Shown here: positions 23,592 through 32,667 of the stretch, piece after piece
Layout: the number at the start of each line of letters is the position of its first letter
Numbering within the stretch: position 1 is the stretch's first letter
Assembly: GCF_900107925.1 (NCBI RefSeq)
Contig: NZ_FNUJ01000003.1
Span: forward strand, 434,001-498,000
Direction: 5' to 3'
Source: Amycolatopsis pretoriensis
Lineage (GTDB): Bacteria; Actinomycetota; Actinomycetes; Mycobacteriales; Pseudonocardiaceae
DNA length: 64,000 bases
Program-made: the position numbers and the translations under genes
The notes under the pieces: generated by a model
What the model saw: only the letters and a program-made list of their open reading frames with translations
Database searches by the model: none
What the model was told of the DNA's origin: nothing

Positions 23592-25643
23592 ATGGACACC
23601 ATCACTCGCCCCACCGGGGGAAGCCTGGCGAAACTGGCCGGCTGGGCGCAGCGCCACCGGTGGCTCGCCGTCGCACTCTGGGCGCTGGTCCTCATCGGCG
23701 TCACGTTCACCTCCCGCCTCACCGGCAGCGCCTTCCACGACGACAACTCGCTGCCCGGCACCGAATCGCAGCAAGTCGTCGACATGCTGCAGCACACCGC
23801 GCAGTCCGGCGCGTCCGCGCAGATCGTGTTCAAGGCGGACAGCGGGCTCACCACGCAGCGCGCCGCAATCGAGAACACTCTGGGAAATGTCCGATTGCAA
23901 CCGCACGTGCGGTCGGTGACCGGACCGTTCGAGACACTGTCTCGCGACGGCCGGATCGGCTACGCGACCGTCACCTTCGACACCTCCTCGACCGACCTCC
24001 CGTACGACGACATCGTCACGTTCGCCGACGTCGCGAAGCAGGCCGGACCGGTCGAAGTGGCGCTGGCCGGCGACCCGATCGAGCGCGTCTCGGGCGGCGG
24101 CGGTCCCGCGGAAGGTGTCGGGCTGCTGGCCGCGCTGGTCATCCTCGTGTTCCTGTTCCGCTCGCTGCTCGCCGCCGGGCTGCCGGTGCTCACCGCGGTG
24201 TTCGCCGTCGGTAGCACGCTCGGCGTGATCACGGTCGTCTCGCACCTCGTCGACATCGCGAGCTACACCTCGCCGTTGATGATGCTGGTCGGGTTCGGCG
24301 TCGGCGTGGACTACGCGCTGCTCATCTTCTCCCGCTACCGCGGCGAGATCCTCGCCGGCCACGACCGGGACACCGCCGCGCGGCGGGCGCTCGACACCGC
24401 CGGACGCTCGGTGCTGTTCGCCGGGACCACGGTGATCATCGCACTGCTCGGCCTGCTCGCGCTCGGGCTCGGCGGGTTGCGCGGAGTGGCACTGGCCGTC
24501 GCGCTCACCGTCCTGATGACCATGCTCGCGTCGGTGACGCTGCTGCCCGCGTTGCTCTCGCTGTTCGGCTCGCGGCTCGAACGCGGCATCCGCAAGCACG
24601 CCGCCCGGCGCGAGCACGGCAAGACGTGGCGGCGGCTCGCCGACGGCGTCCAGAAGCGACCGGTGGCTCCGCTCGCGGTCGGCCTGATCGTCCTCGTGGG
24701 TCTGTCGATCCCGGCCGCGGGCATGCGGCTCGGGCTCGCCGACGCCGGCACCGACCCCGCCGGATCGACGACGCGGCGGGCGTACGACCTGCTGGCCGAA
24801 GGCTTCGGACCGGGCTTCAGTGGTCCGCTCGCGATCGTCAGCCAAGACGGCAACACCGCCGCACTGCAGCAGGCGCTCGCCTCGACGCCCGGGATCGCAC
24901 GCGTGTTAGCGCCGGTTAACCAGACTGTCCTCGTATTCCCGACAACGTCACCGCAGGACGCCGCGACCGCCGAACTCGTGACGCGCCTGCGGACCGATGT
25001 CCTCCCCGCACTGCCGGGCCACTACCTGGTCGGCGGCTCGGTGGCGGCCGCGACGGACTTCGCGGACGCCGTCGCCGACCGGCTGCCGCTGTTCGTGCTG
25101 GTCGTCGTCGGGCTGTCCGCGCTGCTGCTGATGGTCGTGTTCCGGTCGGTCCTCATCCCGCTCAAGGCGGCGTTGCTGAACCTCCTGAGCATCGGCGCCT
25201 CGCTCGGCGTCATGACGCTGGTGTTCGGCGACGGCTGGTTCGGCGCGCAGTCCGGCCCGATCGAGGCGTTCGTGCCGGTGATGATCTTCGCGATCGTGTT
25301 CGGGCTGTCGATGGACTACGAGGTGTTCCTCGTGTCGCGCATGCACGAGGAGTGGCGCCGCACCGGCGACGCGCGGCTCGCGGTGCGCGAAGGCCTCGCG
25401 TCGACCGGCGCGGTGATCACCGCGGCGGGCGCGATCATGGTGCTGGTGTTCGGCGCGTTCCTGCTGGACCCGTCGCGGATGCTGGCGCAGTTCGGGCTCG
25501 GCCTGGCGACCGCGGTCCTGCTGGACGCGCTGGTGATCCGCTGCCTGATCGTCCCGGCGATCATGCGCCTGCTCGGCGCCCGGGCGTGGTGGCTGCCCCG
25601 GTGGCTGGACCGCCGCCTGCCGCACGTCGCGCTGGAGCCGTGA
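23592..25643 (+). CDS. MMPL family RND transporter
   Basis: A 683-residue exporter of the MmpL/RND superfamily with about 11-12 transmembrane helices in two repeats. Each repeat carries the proton-relay Asp-Tyr pair: GFGVGVDYALLIFSRYRGE and FGLSMDYEVFLVSRMHEEW. Large extracytoplasmic loops follow TM1 and TM7. Members export lipids or hydrophobic drugs using the proton gradient. The start may be the ATG at 23592 or the TTG at 23583; neither has a strong ribosome binding site. It is placed behind a histidine kinase/response regulator pair, a common arrangement for envelope-stress exporters. Confidence 0.92.
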   Translation: MDTITRPTGGSLAKLAGWAQRHRWLAVALWALVLIGVTFTSRLTGSAFHDDNSLPGTESQQVVDMLQHTAQSGASAQIVFKADSGLTTQRAAIENTLGNVRLQPHVRSVTGPFETLSRDGRIGYATVTFDTSSTDLPYDDIVTFADVAKQAGPVEVALAGDPIERVSGGGGPAEGVGLLAALVILVFLFRSLLAAGLPVLTAVFAVGSTLGVITVVSHLVDIASYTSPLMMLVGFGVGVDYALLIFSRYRGEILAGHDRDTAARRALDTAGRSVLFAGTTVIIALLGLLALGLGGLRGVALAVALTVLMTMLASVTLLPALLSLFGSRLERGIRKHAARREHGKTWRRLADGVQKRPVAPLAVGLIVLVGLSIPAAGMRLGLADAGTDPAGSTTRRAYDLLAEGFGPGFSGPLAIVSQDGNTAALQQALASTPGIARVLAPVNQTVLVFPTTSPQDAATAELVTRLRTDVLPALPGHYLVGGSVAAATDFADAVADRLPLFVLVVVGLSALLLMVVFRSVLIPLKAALLNLLSIGASLGVMTLVFGDGWFGAQSGPIEAFVPVMIFAIVFGLSMDYEVFLVSRMHEEWRRTGDARLAVREGLASTGAVITAAGAIMVLVFGAFLLDPSRMLAQFGLGLATAVLLDALVIRCLIVPAIMRLLGARAWWLPRWLDRRLPHVALEP

Positions 25644-25647
25644 CGCT

Positions 25648-27204
25648 TCAGCCCGCCAGCCGGTGCGCCACCGTCGCCGCCAATCGGCGGGCGGGGGCGC
25701 ACAGGCGTGCGGGCGGCTCGTCGGCGTTCTCGACGTCGACGAGCACCAGCTCGTTCGTCCGTTCTTGCTTGGAGTCGACGTACGCCCGGTAGACGATGGA
25801 AACGAGACAATCATCGTCGCCGCGCCCGCGAGGTTGTGTCCACGACGTGAACCCCTCGAGCTGCGCCGGGACCTCCTCGCTCTGGCCGCTGCCGTCGGCG
25901 GTGCGGTCGAAGATGACCTTCACGAGCCGCCGGGAGCCGACATAGCTCCAGTCGCACGCCCAGCTTCCGAACGCCGCGACCTGCTTCACCGGACCGCCAC
26001 CGAGCGCCGCCGTCACCGAAGCCGTGTCCAGCAGCGCGCAGGCGTCCTCGTTCACCAGCGACGTGGCGGGCAGGTCGCGGCGCGGGAGACGGCCCGTGCC
26101 CAACACCGCCAAGGCCTTGCCGGCGGCCGCGTCGGCCATGCCGCAGGGATCGGCGCTCGCGCCGGCGTCGACGATCACCTGGTCGTCGTCCGGAAGCAGG
26201 AGGATTCGCGTGCAGCCGTCCGGATCGGCGGGCGGGCGCTGGACGCCGACCGCGCCGACCGGCTCGACCGCCGTGGCGAGGTCGGCGGCTCCCGTGGCGA
26301 ACTCGATCTTCACGTCGACCGGGTCCGGATCGGCCGTGGGCCCGTGCACCAAGAGGTCGCAGCGGCCGAAGTTGCCGTAGTCGTCGGAGATCTCCACCTC
26401 GCCGAAGCGGCTGAGGGCGTTCGCGTCCGTCAGCCCGCAGGGCCGCACCGTCCGAGGGTCTCCCATGACGAGTTCGGGGTGCGCCGCCACCACGGACGCC
26501 GTCTGCGAGGTCAAACCGTCGCCGCCGGCGATGCCCGCGACGTAGCCGACGACGGCGACCGCGACGACCGCGGCGGTGGTGCGCAGCCGCCACGACCGTC
26601 TTGCGGCACCGGCCGGGGCCGCCGGCGGGTACGGGTCGTCCGGCCGCGCGATCCACGCGTCTTCCTCGGTTTCCTTGACCTTGACCCGGATCCGCCGGAA
26701 GGTCGCCGGGTCCACGATTGTGCTGTGCCACACGACTTCGCGGTAGAACCAGGCTGAGGTGATCGCGACGAGCACGCCCCGGGACTCCGTCAGCGCGTCC
26801 CTGAGTTGCTGCACTTCGAGCAGGCGGGAAGCCGTGATGATCGATGGCCCCTGTGGTCCGTGCGCGTCGTCGCTGATTTCGCCCGCGTGCAACGCGACAC
26901 GCACCCTCAGGCGTGCCTGCCTGCGGTGCCTCACGTTGTACGCGCGGATTGCCTCGACGAGGGCGAACGGAACGCGTTCGACCAAGAGTGCCTTGGGGAA
27001 CTCGGCCGGAACGAACACGCAGAAGCCGTCGCCGTTGTCGTCGCACCGCAGGGCGTGCCACGGGAAACCGGCCGCGGCGAAGGCGGTCTTCAGCGCGTCG
27101 TGGAGTCCTTCTCGCAGCGCGGCACGGTCATGCGTCGTCCGCTTTGCGGCGCCGTATTTCTCCATGTCGACCGCGAAGATCGCGTGGTGCATGGCCGGAA
27201 GCAT
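25648..27204 (-). CDS. Membrane protein with N-terminal nucleotidyl-cyclase-like domain and extracytoplasmic DUF3558-like region
   Basis: A protein of about 518 residues. The cytoplasmic N-terminus (1-190) resembles a class III nucleotidyl cyclase: metal-binding Asp in AVDMEKYG, DDNGDGFCVF, and RVRVALHAGEISDDAHGPQG. One transmembrane helix at about 205-225 follows, then an extracytoplasmic half with paired Cys and two repeats resembling DUF3558 (CGLTDANALSRFG and ACALLDTASVTAALGGG). It could pass an outside signal to the cyclase domain; whether it makes a cyclic nucleotide is unproven. The start is ATG 27204 or 27192. Its cyclase domain is paralogous to the gene at 52217. Confidence 0.72.
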   Translation of the reverse strand: MLPAMHHAIFAVDMEKYGAAKRTTHDRAALREGLHDALKTAFAAAGFPWHALRCDDNGDGFCVFVPAEFPKALLVERVPFALVEAIRAYNVRHRRQARLRVRVALHAGEISDDAHGPQGPSIITASRLLEVQQLRDALTESRGVLVAITSAWFYREVVWHSTIVDPATFRRIRVKVKETEEDAWIARPDDPYPPAAPAGAARRSWRLRTTAAVVAVAVVGYVAGIAGGDGLTSQTASVVAAHPELVMGDPRTVRPCGLTDANALSRFGEVEISDDYGNFGRCDLLVHGPTADPDPVDVKIEFATGAADLATAVEPVGAVGVQRPPADPDGCTRILLLPDDDQVIVDAGASADPCGMADAAAGKALAVLGTGRLPRRDLPATSLVNEDACALLDTASVTAALGGGPVKQVAAFGSWACDWSYVGSRRLVKVIFDRTADGSGQSEEVPAQLEGFTSWTQPRGRGDDDCLVSIVYRAYVDSKQERTNELVLVDVENADEPPARLCAPARRLAATVAHRLAG

Positions 27205-27253
27205 CCGCCGACCGTACTCGCCGGACCGCTCGGGCTGATTGGATCCAGCCCGA

Positions 27254-29593
27254 TCAGGTGACGCTCCCCCAGGCCGTCGGCGTCTCGGACAGGCGGAAGG
27301 CCAGGATCCCGCCGCGCAGGAAGGACGCGTCGACCTTCCAGTCGCGCTGCGGCCGGCCGTCCCGACGGACGTCCTGAATGTACTTCCCGCTGCCCGACGT
27401 CGTGATCCGGATCGGCGCACCGCCCGCCGGCCGGATCACGGCGCTCGGGAACAGCGGGCTCGACAGCAGCAGCTCGCCCGTCCCCGGCGTGCGCGGGTAG
27501 ATGCCGAGCGCGGCGAAGACGTACCAGGCGGACATCGTGCCGAGGTCGTCGTTGCCGGGCAGGCCGGACGGTCCGGTGCCGTACACGGACGACACCAGCT
27601 GCCGGACGGTCTCCTGGGTCTTCCACGGCTGCCCGAGCTCGTTGTACAGCCACGGCGCGTGGATGTCGGGCTCGTTGGTCGGGTCGTACTTGAGCGGGCC
27701 GCCGCCCTTGAGCTGCCAGTTGCCGCTCGCGTCGTGGAAGAAGCCGTCGAGCCGGGTCGCCGCGGCGGGCTTGCCGCCCATCGCGTCGGCGAGACCGGAG
27801 ACGTCCTGCGGGACCATCCAGGTGTAGGCCGCCGCGCTGCCCTGCGCGAAGCCGCGGTCGCTCGCCGGGTCGAACGGCGTCACCCAGCTGCCGTCGACGT
27901 TGCGGGCTTGCGCGTAGCCGGTGTCCGGGTTGAAGACATTGCGCCAGTACGCACCGCGCGCACGCATCTCCGCGGCTTCGCGCGTGCGGCCCAGCAGCTC
28001 CGCGAAATGTCCGATTGCGGAGTCCGCTACGGCGTCTTCCAGCGTTTCCGCGGCGCCGCCCCAGCAGTGGCAGACGTCGTTCGGCGCGTAGTGCGACGTG
28101 ACGTACTGCGTAAGGTTGGGCCGCTGGCTGACGCACTGCCCGGGACAGCCGGCGTCCTGCAGGCCTTCGGGCCGAGACACCGTAGCCTGCCGATACAGCG
28201 TATCGAACGCGCCGCGGTAGTCGAAGTTGCGCACGCCCATCGCGTAGAACGTCGCGATCGTCGCCGCGGACGGGTCGCCGGTCATCACGTGCGTCGCGCC
28301 GTTGACGTGCACCCAGCGGTCCCAGACGCCGTCGTTCTGCTTCGCGTAGTTGTACAGCGATTGCGCGAAATTCCCCGCGACGCGCGGCTCCACCAGCGCC
28401 AGGAACTGCACCTGCGCGCGGTACCGGTCCCAGCCGGAGAAGTTGGAGTACTGCGCGTCCTGGCCGCGTTCGACGCGGTGCGGCTTGCCGTCCATGCCGA
28501 GGTACTGGCCGTCGACGTCGCTGACCAGGTTGGGCTGCTGCAGTCCGTGGTAGAGCGCCGTGGTGAAGGTGATCCGCTGGTTCGCGGAGCCACCGGCGAC
28601 GTTCACCCGGTCGAGTTCAGCGTTCCAGGCCTTCTTCGTCCCGCCGGCCACGCTGTCCACTGTGGACTTCTTCGGCTGCTCGGCTCGGAGGTTGCGTTCC
28701 GCGCCTTCGAGGGAGACGTAGGAGATCGCGATCCGCATGGTGACCTTGCTGCCGGGCGCGAAGGTGACGTAGCCGCCGGAACCGCGTCCGGCGCGGTCCT
28801 TGCCGGTCGCGTAGCCCTCGCCGCCGGTCTGGTCGGTGCCGCCGGGCTGGAGCGTCGCGTCCTTCCACGTCCCGGTGCCGGTGACGGCCTGGTCGAACTG
28901 CGCGGTGAAGTACAGGCGGTAGTACGACTTGCGGTTGTTGACGCCGCCGTTCGCGCGGCGGCCGCAGAAGGCGCCGGTGAGCACGGACCCGGTCACACGC
29001 CGGTTCGCCGCGTCGATGTGGGTCTCGGCGTCTTCGCTGCCGTTGAGGGAGTTCGACGTCCGGAAGAGCAGGCTGGCCGGTTTGCCCTGCGGGTACGCCA
29101 GCGTGCCGATCGCGGTCCGTTCGGTGGCGGCGACGTCGGTCGTGACGCCGTTCTGCAGACCGAGGCGGTAGCGGCCGGGCGTCGCGGCTTCGTCGGCGTG
29201 GCTGAAGTTGCTCGCGTAGACGGCGTCGGTGGTGTCGGCGGTCGGCGACGAGGTGACGTCGCCGGCGAAGGGCAGGATCGGCACGTCGCCGGCAGCGCCG
29301 GGGTTGCAGCCGGCGCCGTTGACGTGGGTGAGGCTGAAGCCGCGCAGGCGCGTGGTGTCGTACTGGTAGCCGTTGGCGGCGCCGGTCGACGTCTGGTCGT
29401 CGCGGGTGCTGGTCGGGCTCCAGGCGAGCATCCCGAAAGGCGCGGTCGCGCCGGGGTAGGTGTTGCCGTCCCCGGCCGAGCCGATGAGCGGATCGACGAA
29501 GTCGGCGGAACTCAGGTCGGCGGCTGCCGACATCGTTGTCAACGTCGAGGCGAGCAGGGTGGCGGCAATCGCCACCGTGACAGGACGGCGCAT
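27254..29593 (-). CDS. Secreted GH92 family glycosidase (alpha-mannosidase type)
   Basis: A 779-residue exported glycoside hydrolase of family 92, calcium-dependent exo-alpha-mannosidases acting on mannans and N-glycans. A Sec signal peptide (residues 1-25, ending MSAAADL) precedes the N-terminal beta-sandwich (VDPLIGSAGDGNTYPGA, GFSLTHVNGAGCN). The (alpha/alpha)6 catalytic region follows, with DVCHCWGGAAETLEDA and GLPGNDDLGTMSAWYVFAALG carrying the catalytic acidic residues. The next same-strand gene begins 49 bp downstream. Its usual role would be glycan scavenging; alpha-1,2 specificity is the commonest in the family but not proven here. Confidence 0.92.
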   Translation of the reverse strand: MRRPVTVAIAATLLASTLTTMSAAADLSSADFVDPLIGSAGDGNTYPGATAPFGMLAWSPTSTRDDQTSTGAANGYQYDTTRLRGFSLTHVNGAGCNPGAAGDVPILPFAGDVTSSPTADTTDAVYASNFSHADEAATPGRYRLGLQNGVTTDVAATERTAIGTLAYPQGKPASLLFRTSNSLNGSEDAETHIDAANRRVTGSVLTGAFCGRRANGGVNNRKSYYRLYFTAQFDQAVTGTGTWKDATLQPGGTDQTGGEGYATGKDRAGRGSGGYVTFAPGSKVTMRIAISYVSLEGAERNLRAEQPKKSTVDSVAGGTKKAWNAELDRVNVAGGSANQRITFTTALYHGLQQPNLVSDVDGQYLGMDGKPHRVERGQDAQYSNFSGWDRYRAQVQFLALVEPRVAGNFAQSLYNYAKQNDGVWDRWVHVNGATHVMTGDPSAATIATFYAMGVRNFDYRGAFDTLYRQATVSRPEGLQDAGCPGQCVSQRPNLTQYVTSHYAPNDVCHCWGGAAETLEDAVADSAIGHFAELLGRTREAAEMRARGAYWRNVFNPDTGYAQARNVDGSWVTPFDPASDRGFAQGSAAAYTWMVPQDVSGLADAMGGKPAAATRLDGFFHDASGNWQLKGGGPLKYDPTNEPDIHAPWLYNELGQPWKTQETVRQLVSSVYGTGPSGLPGNDDLGTMSAWYVFAALGIYPRTPGTGELLLSSPLFPSAVIRPAGGAPIRITTSGSGKYIQDVRRDGRPQRDWKVDASFLRGGILAFRLSETPTAWGSVT

Positions 29594-29698
29594 GGGCGGA
29601 GGTTAACCCGCGTTCAGTGGCTTCCGGGCGAACGCGAACGGACAAACTGCCGGACACTTCGGCTCGCGGCGAACGCTCCGCTGCCTACGTTCGCGGTC

Positions 29699-30325
29699 AT
29701 GGAGATCAAGCCCCGGATCCTGTACTTCGGCACCCCGGTGGTGCTGCTGAGCACCGAGAACGACGACGGCAGCCCGAACCTGGCCCCGATGTCGTCGGCG
29801 TGGGCACTCGGGTGGACGGTCGTGCTCGGCATCGCCGCCGACGGCCAGACCGCGCACAACCTCCGCGCCCGCCCGGACCTCGTGATCAACTTGCCCGGCC
29901 CGGACCAGTGGGAGGCGGTGGAGCGCCTGGCGCCGCTGACCGGCCGGTTCCCGGTCCCGGCGACCAAGCCGAGGTTCCGCCACGAGCGCGCCAAGTTCGA
30001 AGCCGCGGGTCTGACGCCGGAACCGTCGCGGCTCGTGCGTCCACCGCGCGTCGCGGAGTGTCCGCTGCAACTGGAGGCTCGATCACTGATAGAGCAATCG
30101 GACACCGCGGGACAGTTCCTGATCGTCGAGGCCGCGGTGCTCGCGGTGCACGCGGACCCGCGCGTGGTGGTTCCCGACACCGAGCACGTCGACCCCGCGG
30201 CGTGGAGCCCGTTGGTCTACAACTTCCGGCACTACTTCGGCCTCGGCCCGGAACTCGGGCACAGCTTCCGTTCGGAGACCGCGGGTACCGTCGAGGCCCT
30301 CGACGGATCGGGGAACCGAAGGTGA
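29699..30325 (+). CDS. Flavin reductase-like (split-barrel FMN-binding) protein
   Basis: A 208-residue protein of the flavin-reductase-like domain family. The N-terminal segment ILYFGTPVVLLSTENDDGSPNLAPMSSAWALGW matches the FMN-binding split barrel, and NLRARPDLVINLPG continues it. Members bind FMN and act as NAD(P)H:flavin reductases or oxidoreductases for small aromatic substrates; some lack reductase activity. The ATG at 29699 is in frame with a long upstream shadow frame that should be ignored. It is divergent from GH92, and a hairpin terminator lies 115 bp after its stop. Confidence 0.78.
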   Translation: MEIKPRILYFGTPVVLLSTENDDGSPNLAPMSSAWALGWTVVLGIAADGQTAHNLRARPDLVINLPGPDQWEAVERLAPLTGRFPVPATKPRFRHERAKFEAAGLTPEPSRLVRPPRVAECPLQLEARSLIEQSDTAGQFLIVEAAVLAVHADPRVVVPDTEHVDPAAWSPLVYNFRHYFGLGPELGHSFRSETAGTVEALDGSGNRR

Positions 30326-30439
30326 TCGCACGCACCTGGCGGGGCTGGGCGCCTGCCAGGTTCCAGGGCGCCGATTACTGCGTCGCCCGGTCCGCGACGA
30401 GGTCGGCCACGCCGAGGTGGCGGTCGCGCTCTGAAAACC

Positions 30440-30476
30440 GTGAAGGCCACCCCGGCGAACGCGGGGTGGCCTTCAC
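30440..30476. terminator. Bidirectional terminator between convergent genes
   Basis: A perfect 15-bp stem, GTGAAGGCCACCCCG (30440-30454) with its complement at 30462-30476 and a 7-base loop. It separates the flavin-reductase-like gene from the convergent fadB-like gene. Confidence 0.82.
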
Positions 30477-30487
30477 ACAGTCACTGC

Positions 30488-32659
30488 TTATTCGTAGATC
30501 TCGCCCTTGGCGGCCTTCTCCACCAGCGAAGCCGGCGGCTCGAAGTGGTCGCCGTACCGGGCTGCCAGCTCACGGGACCGGTCGACGAAGCCCTGCAGGC
30601 CACCCTCGTACTGGTTGATGTACTGGATGACACCACCGGTCCACGCCGGGAAGCCGATGCCGAAGATCGAGCCGATGTTCGCGTCCGCGACCGACGTCAG
30701 CACGCCTTCGTCGAAGCACTTCACCGTCTCGAGCGCCTCGGCGAACAGCATCCGCTCCTTGAGGTCCTCGAACGGCACCTCGACCGAGCCGGACTTGAAC
30801 GCGTCGCGCAGGCCCGGCCACAAGCCGGTTCGCTTGCCGTCTTCTCCATAGGAGTAGAAGCCCGCGCCGGTCGAGCGGCCCTTGCGGTCGAACTCGTCGA
30901 CCATCCGGTCGATGACGCCTTCCGACGCGTGCGCCTTCCACGTGCCGCCCGCGGCCTCGATCGCCTCGCGGGTCTCCTTGCGGATCTTGCGCGGCAGGGT
31001 CAGCGTCAGCTCGTCCATCAGCTGCAGCGGCGGCGCCGGGTAGCCGGCCTGCGAACCCGCCTGCTCGATCGACGCCGGCTCGACGCCCTCGCCCAGCGCG
31101 GCGACGGCCTCGTTGATGAACGTGCCGATGACGCGCGAGGTGAAGAAGCCGCGGCTGTCGTTGACGACGATCGGGGTCTTCTTGATCTGCAGCGTGTAGT
31201 CGAAGACCTTCGCCAGCGTCGCCGGCGACGTCTTCTCGCCGCAGATGATCTCGACCAGCGGCATCTTGTCCACCGGCGAGAAGAAGTGGATCCCGATGAA
31301 GTCCTCGGTCCGCTGCACGCCCTCGGCGAGGGTGGTGATCGGCAGCGTCGAGGTGTTGGAGCCCAGCACCGCGTCGGCGTTGACGACGCTCTCGATCTCG
31401 CCGAACACCTTGTGCTTCAGCTCGACGCTCTCGAAGACGGCCTCGATGACGAAGTCGACGCCCGCGAAGTCGGCCGGGTCACCGGTCGGCTTGATCTTCG
31501 CCAGCAGCGCGTCCGACTTCTCCTGCGTGGTCTTGCCGCGCGAAAGGGCCTTCTGCTCGAGCTTCTCCGCGTAGCCCTTGCCCTTCTCGGCCGCCTCGAG
31601 CGAGACGTCCTTGAGGACGACGTCGATGCCGGCCTTCGCCGACACGTACGCGATCGCGGCGCCCATCATGCCCGCGCCGAGCACGCCGACCTTCTTGGCC
31701 GTGTACTTCTCGAAGCCGTCCGGCCGGGAGCCGCCCGAGTTGATGGTCTGCAGGTCGAAGAAGAACGCCTTCGTCATGTTCTTCGAGACCTGGCCGGTGG
31801 CGAGGTGGATGAAGTAGCGCGTCTCGATCGTGATCGCGGTGTCGAAGTCGACCTGCGCGCCCTCGATCGCGGCGGCCAGGATCGCCCGCGGCGCCGGCAT
31901 GTTCGCGCCCTTGATCTGCTTGCGCAGGTTCGCCGGGAACGCCGGGAGGTTCGCCGCGAAGCTCGGGTTGGACGGCGTACCGCCCGGGATCTTGTAGCCC
32001 TTGACGTCCCACGGCTGGACGCCGCCCTCGGGGTTCGCCTTGATCCACGCCTTCGCGGCGGGGACGAGTTCCTCGACCGTGCCGACGAGCTCGTGCACCA
32101 GGCCGAGCTCGAGCGCCTTGGCCGGGCGGTGGCGCTGGCCCTGCAGCAGGACGTTCAGCAGCGCGCTCTGGATGCCCAGCAATCGGACAGTGCGGACAAC
32201 ACCGCCGCCGCCGGGCAGCAGGCCCAGCGTCACCTCGGGCAGGCCGATCTGGCTGCCCTTGACGTCGGCGGCGATGCGGTGGTGCGTCGCCAGCGCGATC
32301 TCCAGGCCACCGCCGAGCGCGGCGCCGTTGATCGCCGCGACGACCGGCTTGCCGAGCTGCTCGATGCGGCGCATCTGGCCCTTCATCGCGCCGCTGCCCT
32401 CGGTCAGCTCGACCGCGTTCTCGGGCTTGGCCTGGATGAGGTCGTTCAGGTCGCCGCCGGCGAAGAACGTCTTCTTGGCGGACGTGATGACGACGCCGGT
32501 GATGGAGTCCTTCTCGGCCTCCAGGCGGTCGACCGTGACGCCGAGCGACTCGCGGAAGTCGGCGTTCATGGTGTTCGCCGACTGGTTCGGGTCGTCCAGG
32601 GTCAGGGTGACGATGCCGTCGGAGTCCTGCTCCCAGCGGATGGTCTTGCTCTCGGCCAT
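30488..32659 (-). CDS. fadB: Multifunctional beta-oxidation protein FadB-like
   Basis: A 723-residue enoyl-CoA hydratase/3-hydroxyacyl-CoA dehydrogenase. The N-terminal crotonase domain has AGGDLNDLI and INGAALGGGLEIALA. The Rossmann motif GVLGAGMMGAAIAYVSAKAG starts near residue 324. The 3HCDH domains end with NDSRGFFTSRV and the C-terminal SGVW-like GVIQYINQYEGG region. It hydrates and oxidises fatty acyl-CoA in the cytoplasm, working with the thiolase encoded 8 bp upstream, so the pair forms a beta-oxidation operon. The ATG at 32659 has TGAGGACC upstream. Regulation is probably by the divergent TetR protein. Confidence 0.94.
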   Translation of the reverse strand: MAESKTIRWEQDSDGIVTLTLDDPNQSANTMNADFRESLGVTVDRLEAEKDSITGVVITSAKKTFFAGGDLNDLIQAKPENAVELTEGSGAMKGQMRRIEQLGKPVVAAINGAALGGGLEIALATHHRIAADVKGSQIGLPEVTLGLLPGGGGVVRTVRLLGIQSALLNVLLQGQRHRPAKALELGLVHELVGTVEELVPAAKAWIKANPEGGVQPWDVKGYKIPGGTPSNPSFAANLPAFPANLRKQIKGANMPAPRAILAAAIEGAQVDFDTAITIETRYFIHLATGQVSKNMTKAFFFDLQTINSGGSRPDGFEKYTAKKVGVLGAGMMGAAIAYVSAKAGIDVVLKDVSLEAAEKGKGYAEKLEQKALSRGKTTQEKSDALLAKIKPTGDPADFAGVDFVIEAVFESVELKHKVFGEIESVVNADAVLGSNTSTLPITTLAEGVQRTEDFIGIHFFSPVDKMPLVEIICGEKTSPATLAKVFDYTLQIKKTPIVVNDSRGFFTSRVIGTFINEAVAALGEGVEPASIEQAGSQAGYPAPPLQLMDELTLTLPRKIRKETREAIEAAGGTWKAHASEGVIDRMVDEFDRKGRSTGAGFYSYGEDGKRTGLWPGLRDAFKSGSVEVPFEDLKERMLFAEALETVKCFDEGVLTSVADANIGSIFGIGFPAWTGGVIQYINQYEGGLQGFVDRSRELAARYGDHFEPPASLVEKAAKGEIYE

Positions 32660-32667
32660 TGTGGTCC

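Noticed and set aside
27205..27420. N-terminal extension of the cyclase/DUF3558-like protein
   Set aside because: It overlaps the end of the GH92 gene and is Arg/Ser-rich shadow sequence; recognisable protein begins at 27204 or 27192.
27239..30325. A 1028-codon open frame on the plus strand
   Set aside because: Most of it is the antisense of the GH92 gene; only the last 208 codons from ATG 29699 form a real protein.
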